A stretch of 43,937 nucleotides of DNA from Planctomycetota bacterium (GTDB lineage: Bacteria > Planctomycetota > PUPC01): positions 1 through 43,937 of the forward strand of contig PWKM01000150.1 of the NCBI GenBank assembly GCA_003559755.1. Direction: 5' to 3'. The position numbers and the translations under genes are program-made. How positions within the stretch are numbered: position 1 is the stretch's first letter; each line of letters opens with the position of its first letter. Of the stretch, positions 41,723 to 43,937 are shown in pieces. The notes under the pieces were generated by a model. It did not search any database. It saw nothing but the letters and a program-made list of their open reading frames with translations, and was not told the DNA's origin.

Positions 41723-41766
41723 AATGCGTCGTTGTCGGAGCTGTGGTGCTCCGTGTACGGGTACGG

Positions 41767-43212
41767 TCAGCTTCTCCGTTTCCGCTTCAGCCCGAGCAGG
41801 GCCATGCCGAGCAGCGACAGGCCGGCCGGCTCGGGGATGGGGACGACCACGGGCTCGGGGGCCAGGACGCCTCCGCTTTGTAGGGTGTACTCCGCCCCGA
41901 GCAGGTAGGCGTTCGGGAACGAATTACCACCCAGAACCAGGGGCCCTTCATCATAATAGAACGGGTCGTAGTAAATGTGCTGACCCTCCGGGGCGTCGAG
42001 CAACCCGTCATCGGGGTTGTCGATATCAAATCCGAGGAGGGCACCTTCGATGTAAGAAACGCCGCTCCCGCTGTCGAGCCACGCGGATTGGAGCAGGTCG
42101 AGGTCGAGTTCGGCGAGGGTGATCGACCCAGACCCGCCGGCGGTGAGGGACAATATGCCTAAAGTACCGTCTGTACGGTCAGTCCGGAGGTCCAGTTGCC
42201 CCCCAATGTCGATCCCGCCGTCGCTGGTGGTGATGTCCACGTTTCCCGCAGACTGCCGAGTAGCAGTACTGGCCGTGTACGTCAGGATGTCCCCGTGAAT
42301 GGTGACCGCCTGATACCCGGCAATGGTGACATCGCCGCCATCTCGCGCGTGGTCATGGGAGTTGTATGTATGAAGGTTATTGGCGGTGAACGTCCCCGAC
42401 GGAGTTGTGTCCCCGTAGGCATTTCCAATGAACTCGATGTTGCCGCCATATCTTCGATAATTATGTCCCCGCGCGATGACGTCACCGGCCATAAACGAAC
42501 CGGCATGGAGGACGAGCACGTCGCCGCCGTCCCCCCCTAACCCACCCAGAGCCCTGGTATTGATATCGCCCGGGATTATGGTTCCATTATCATCAACGCC
42601 GACAGTGACATGGCCGTCGCTGTGGATGGTGAGTGTACCTCCGTCAACATAGCCTCCACCCCCCCGGTCCTCAGTTTGCAAGTCGAACGAACCGACGCGG
42701 ACGTTCCCGGCGCGGTTTCCTGCCGAGCCGATTGTGATGTCGCCGGCTTCGTCCCCTGTCCAGACATGCGAAGAGGTCACGAAAGCTCCGGTGTCGATAT
42801 TTCCGACGTTCTGGATTTCAATGTCGCCGGGGGCTGACCTACGTCCACCATAGCCCACCGAGAACCGCGTTGTGAGACTTACGGCACCGGTCCCGGTGAG
42901 GTTGCCGTCGCCCAGGTCGAGGCGGATATCATCGCCCATATAACCTTGAGTCCCGTCGGGGGTGGCTTCGAGGTAATATGTTCCCAAGTCCAGCCCACGG
43001 CCATCGGGAATCGTATAGAAACCGGCGTTTGGAACCCCCCACACCACGTTCACTGTGCCGTCATCGGGGTCAACGAGAGCCAGATCCGGATAATCTCTCA
43101 GGTCCTGGCTGTAGGGCAGCTCCCACGGGTTCGGGTCCGCCGCCGTTGCGATGCCCGCCAGGCCGAGCACCAGAGCCAATACCAGTGCGCCAGTCATCAT
43201 TCGCTTCAACAT
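41767..43212 (-). CDS. PEP-CTERM protein with beta-helical repeats (filamentous-haemagglutinin-like)
   Basis: 481 aa from ATG at 43212 (AAAGGAG seven bases upstream). The signal peptide core is TGALVLALVLGLAGIATAA. The body is Gly/Asp-rich with repeated strand-turn units (GDITIGSAGNRAGNVRVGS, GGDVTIAGYQAVTIHGDI, GGTLTIHSDGHVTVGV), suggesting a parallel beta-helix. The tail has VPIPEPAGLSLLGMALLGL followed by KRKRRS, a textbook PEP-CTERM signal for exosortase. It is probably an exopolysaccharide or surface matrix protein. The stop is followed by an intrinsic terminator. Two short ORFs precede it in the leader. Confidence 0.85.
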   Translation of the reverse strand: MLKRMMTGALVLALVLGLAGIATAADPNPWELPYSQDLRDYPDLALVDPDDGTVNVVWGVPNAGFYTIPDGRGLDLGTYYLEATPDGTQGYMGDDIRLDLGDGNLTGTGAVSLTTRFSVGYGGRRSAPGDIEIQNVGNIDTGAFVTSSHVWTGDEAGDITIGSAGNRAGNVRVGSFDLQTEDRGGGGYVDGGTLTIHSDGHVTVGVDDNGTIIPGDINTRALGGLGGDGGDVLVLHAGSFMAGDVIARGHNYRRYGGNIEFIGNAYGDTTPSGTFTANNLHTYNSHDHARDGGDVTIAGYQAVTIHGDILTYTASTATRQSAGNVDITTSDGGIDIGGQLDLRTDRTDGTLGILSLTAGGSGSITLAELDLDLLQSAWLDSGSGVSYIEGALLGFDIDNPDDGLLDAPEGQHIYYDPFYYDEGPLVLGGNSFPNAYLLGAEYTLQSGGVLAPEPVVVPIPEPAGLSLLGMALLGLKRKRRS

Positions 43213-43229
43213 TTTGCGGCTCCTTTCAA

Positions 43230-43283
43230 TCAAAACTTGTTTTCCAGTACGATGCGTCGGTGCGTCTGCGGCTTCGTTTTCAT
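43230..43283 (-). CDS. Possible leader peptide 2 (17 aa) before the PEP-CTERM gene
   Basis: ATG at 43283 to TGA at 43230, 17 residues, MKTKPQTHRRIVLENKF. It is basic and ends 17 bases before the main ATG. GGA touches the ATG and AAGGAG lies 13 bases upstream. It may be chance or a coupling or attenuation ORF. Confidence 0.25.
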   Translation of the reverse strand: MKTKPQTHRRIVLENKF

Positions 43284-43325
43284 TCCTGTTTCTGATCTCC
43301 TTTCCGCGCCCGCGGGCGCATTTCT

Positions 43326-43367
43326 CTATCGAGTCACACGAACGGCAAAGCAACGGACTTGATTCAT
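43326..43367 (-). CDS. Possible leader peptide 1 (13 aa) before the PEP-CTERM gene
   Basis: ATG at 43367 to TAG at 43326, 13 residues, with AAGGAGGA five bases upstream, a very strong ribosome site with no other gene to serve. I see no tandem codon run that would mark classical attenuation. Confidence 0.3.
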   Translation of the reverse strand: MNQVRCFAVRVTR

Positions 43368-43467
43368 AGGCGTCCTCCTTCGAACCGGTTCCGATTGCTG
43401 TCCACGGTCCATGACCGCTTCCTCTCTGACTGTGGCCCGGCCGGCCTGGCCGCGCCCTCTTTCCTGC

Positions 43468-43498
43468 TTTCAATCACGGGCAAGGTGCCCGTGCCACG
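43468..43498. repeat. Dispersed palindrome, copy with AGG loop
   Basis: TTTCAAT then CACGGGCA-AGG-TGCCCGTG (43475-43493) and CCACG. One of three same-oriented copies near the right end. It lies in a gene-free stretch (43368-43823). Confidence 0.8.
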
Positions 43499-43533
43499 TT
43501 TTCTGTTTCCATACGCGGGCGAACCACCCAACC

Positions 43534-43556
43534 CCTCTCCCTCCTCGAGGGAGAGG
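43534..43556. repeat. Palindrome CCTCTCCCTC/GAGGGAGAGG
   Basis: A ten-pair stem with a CTC loop. A related stem is at 43652-43672. Similar units occur dispersed in many GC-rich genomes. Confidence 0.7.
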
Positions 43557-43651
43557 ATGGGTGAGGGTGCTCACCTTCCATTCACGGCCGCGGCGGCTGG
43601 TCCGCCCGCTCGACCCTCACCCGCCCGCTTCGCGGTTCGCTCGGCGGGCGA

Positions 43652-43672
43652 CCTCTCCCTGCCAGGGAGAGG
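43652..43672. repeat. Palindrome CCTCTCCCT/AGGGAGAGG
   Basis: Nine-pair stem with GCC loop. It pairs in type with the element at 43534. The segment between them also contains CGCCCGC and GCGGGCG arms at 43622-43650. Confidence 0.65.
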
Positions 43673-43696
43673 GGTCAGAAGCACCACGGCCCCACG

Positions 43697-43728
43697 TTTT
43701 CAATCACGGGCCGGCAGCCCGTGCGGCC
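43697..43728. repeat. Dispersed palindrome, copy with CGGCA loop
   Basis: TTTTCAAT then CACGGGC-CGGCA-GCCCGTG (43705-43723). The loop differs from the other copies while the arms are kept, a sign that pairing is conserved. Confidence 0.75.
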
Positions 43729-43735
43729 TATTCGG

Positions 43736-43767
43736 TTTTCAATCACGGGCAAGATGCCCGTGCCACG
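43736..43767. repeat. Dispersed palindrome, copy with AGA loop
   Basis: TTTTCAAT then CACGGGCA-AGA-TGCCCGTG (43744-43762) and CCACG. It is only eight bases from the previous copy, in the same orientation. Confidence 0.8.
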
Positions 43768-43792
43768 TCTTCTCCTGTCTGCCGTCCGGCGA

Positions 43793-43809
43793 GAGCACTG
43801 CCAGTGCTC
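43793..43809. repeat. 17-bp palindrome downstream of the last gene
   Basis: GAGCACTG-C-CAGTGCTC, eight-base arms around one central base, 14 bases beyond the stop of the zinc-ribbon fragment. No T tract follows, so it is likely another dispersed palindrome type. Confidence 0.55.
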
Positions 43810-43823
43810 CCATACCGCCTTTT

Positions 43824-43937
43824 CTACATCGCGGCGGCCTGGGGCTTCACGCCGATGGTCTCGGCGGCCAGTGTGCTCTTGCAGTCCGGGCACTGCCACA
43901 GTTCGACCGGGGGCAGCGGGCCGAGCCGCTGCACCGA
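43824..43937 (-). CDS. C-terminal fragment of a zinc-ribbon-ending protein
   Basis: The last 37 codons of a gene that continues past the right edge, open from 43937 to TAG at 43824. The residues VELWQCPDCKSTLAAETIGV include a CxxC knuckle of a zinc ribbon, and the tail is VKPQAAAM. The frame contains no stop before the window edge. Function cannot be told from this piece. Confidence 0.45.
   Translation of the reverse strand, partial: SVQRLGPLPPVELWQCPDCKSTLAAETIGVKPQAAAM

Noticed and set aside
43675..43899. 74-aa minus-strand open frame
   Set aside because: It is made of dispersed palindromes and overlaps the end of a better-supported zinc-ribbon fragment in another frame.

Overview
The window is a GC-rich, gene-dense piece of a bacterial metagenome contig. 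Its first 17 bases are the 3' end of an Illumina TruSeq adapter, so the left end is a library artefact. Several traits suggest a Gram-negative, diderm bacterium of the PVC/Planctomycetes type (Phycisphaerae-like, by inference only): two PEP-CTERM proteins, a PilM-PilN fusion with an Amuc_1100/PilO-like partner, a transglutaminase-HEAT protein, many TPR proteins next to ExbB/ExbD, and dispersed GC palindromes. There is no rRNA gene or single-copy phylogenetic marker beyond serS to fix the lineage.

Layout. 0-6.4 kb (+): the end of a uroporphyrinogen-decarboxylase-family gene, a DUF4203-like membrane protein, a transglutaminase/HEAT protein with its own consensus promoter, serS, and a membrane-anchored protein that looks like the periplasmic P1 domain of SecD alone. 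6.5-10.8 kb (-): a PEP-CTERM subtilase with a sigma-54-like promoter and a palindromic upstream element, a GNAT acetyltransferase and a pectate-lyase-like beta-helix protein. 11.0-23.0 kb (+): from one good promoter, a compact run begins with ExbB (carrying an IPT/TIG domain), ExbD, a TPR protein and a TonB-like/VWA fusion whose genes overlap, then a membrane-TPR protein, an O-antigen-ligase-like protein, argC, purM, trpF and a membrane-anchored solute-binding protein. 23.1-24.1 kb: tatA (-) and a small zinc-ribbon protein (+).

24.1-39.7 kb (-) is one co-oriented 15.6-kb block, transcribed right to left. It starts with a type IV pilus alignment-type module (PilM-PilN fusion, PilO/Amuc_1100-like, a protein in the PilP position, TPR-secretin). 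It continues with two TPR proteins, ExbB, two ExbD proteins and a secreted protein with a YdjY-like domain plus three ExbD-periplasmic-like modules. The secretin carries an in-frame TAG codon. 40.0-43.9 kb: a Gfo/Idh/MocA oxidoreductase, tRNA-Asp(GTC) with a consensus promoter, repeats, a second PEP-CTERM protein preceded by two tiny ORFs, dispersed palindromes and the end of a zinc-ribbon gene.

How the genes may work together. The window holds two separate proton-channel (ExbB/ExbD) modules. Each is genetically fused to TPR proteins and to unusual periplasmic parts: TonB-like/VWA in one, a triple ExbD-like secreted protein in the other. The second sits directly downstream of a secretin module that lacks pilins and motor ATPases here. 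The best candidate for an undescribed system is therefore a proton-motive-force-driven trans-envelope machine built from ExbBD, TPR and VWA or secretin parts. This is inferred from gene order and domain content.
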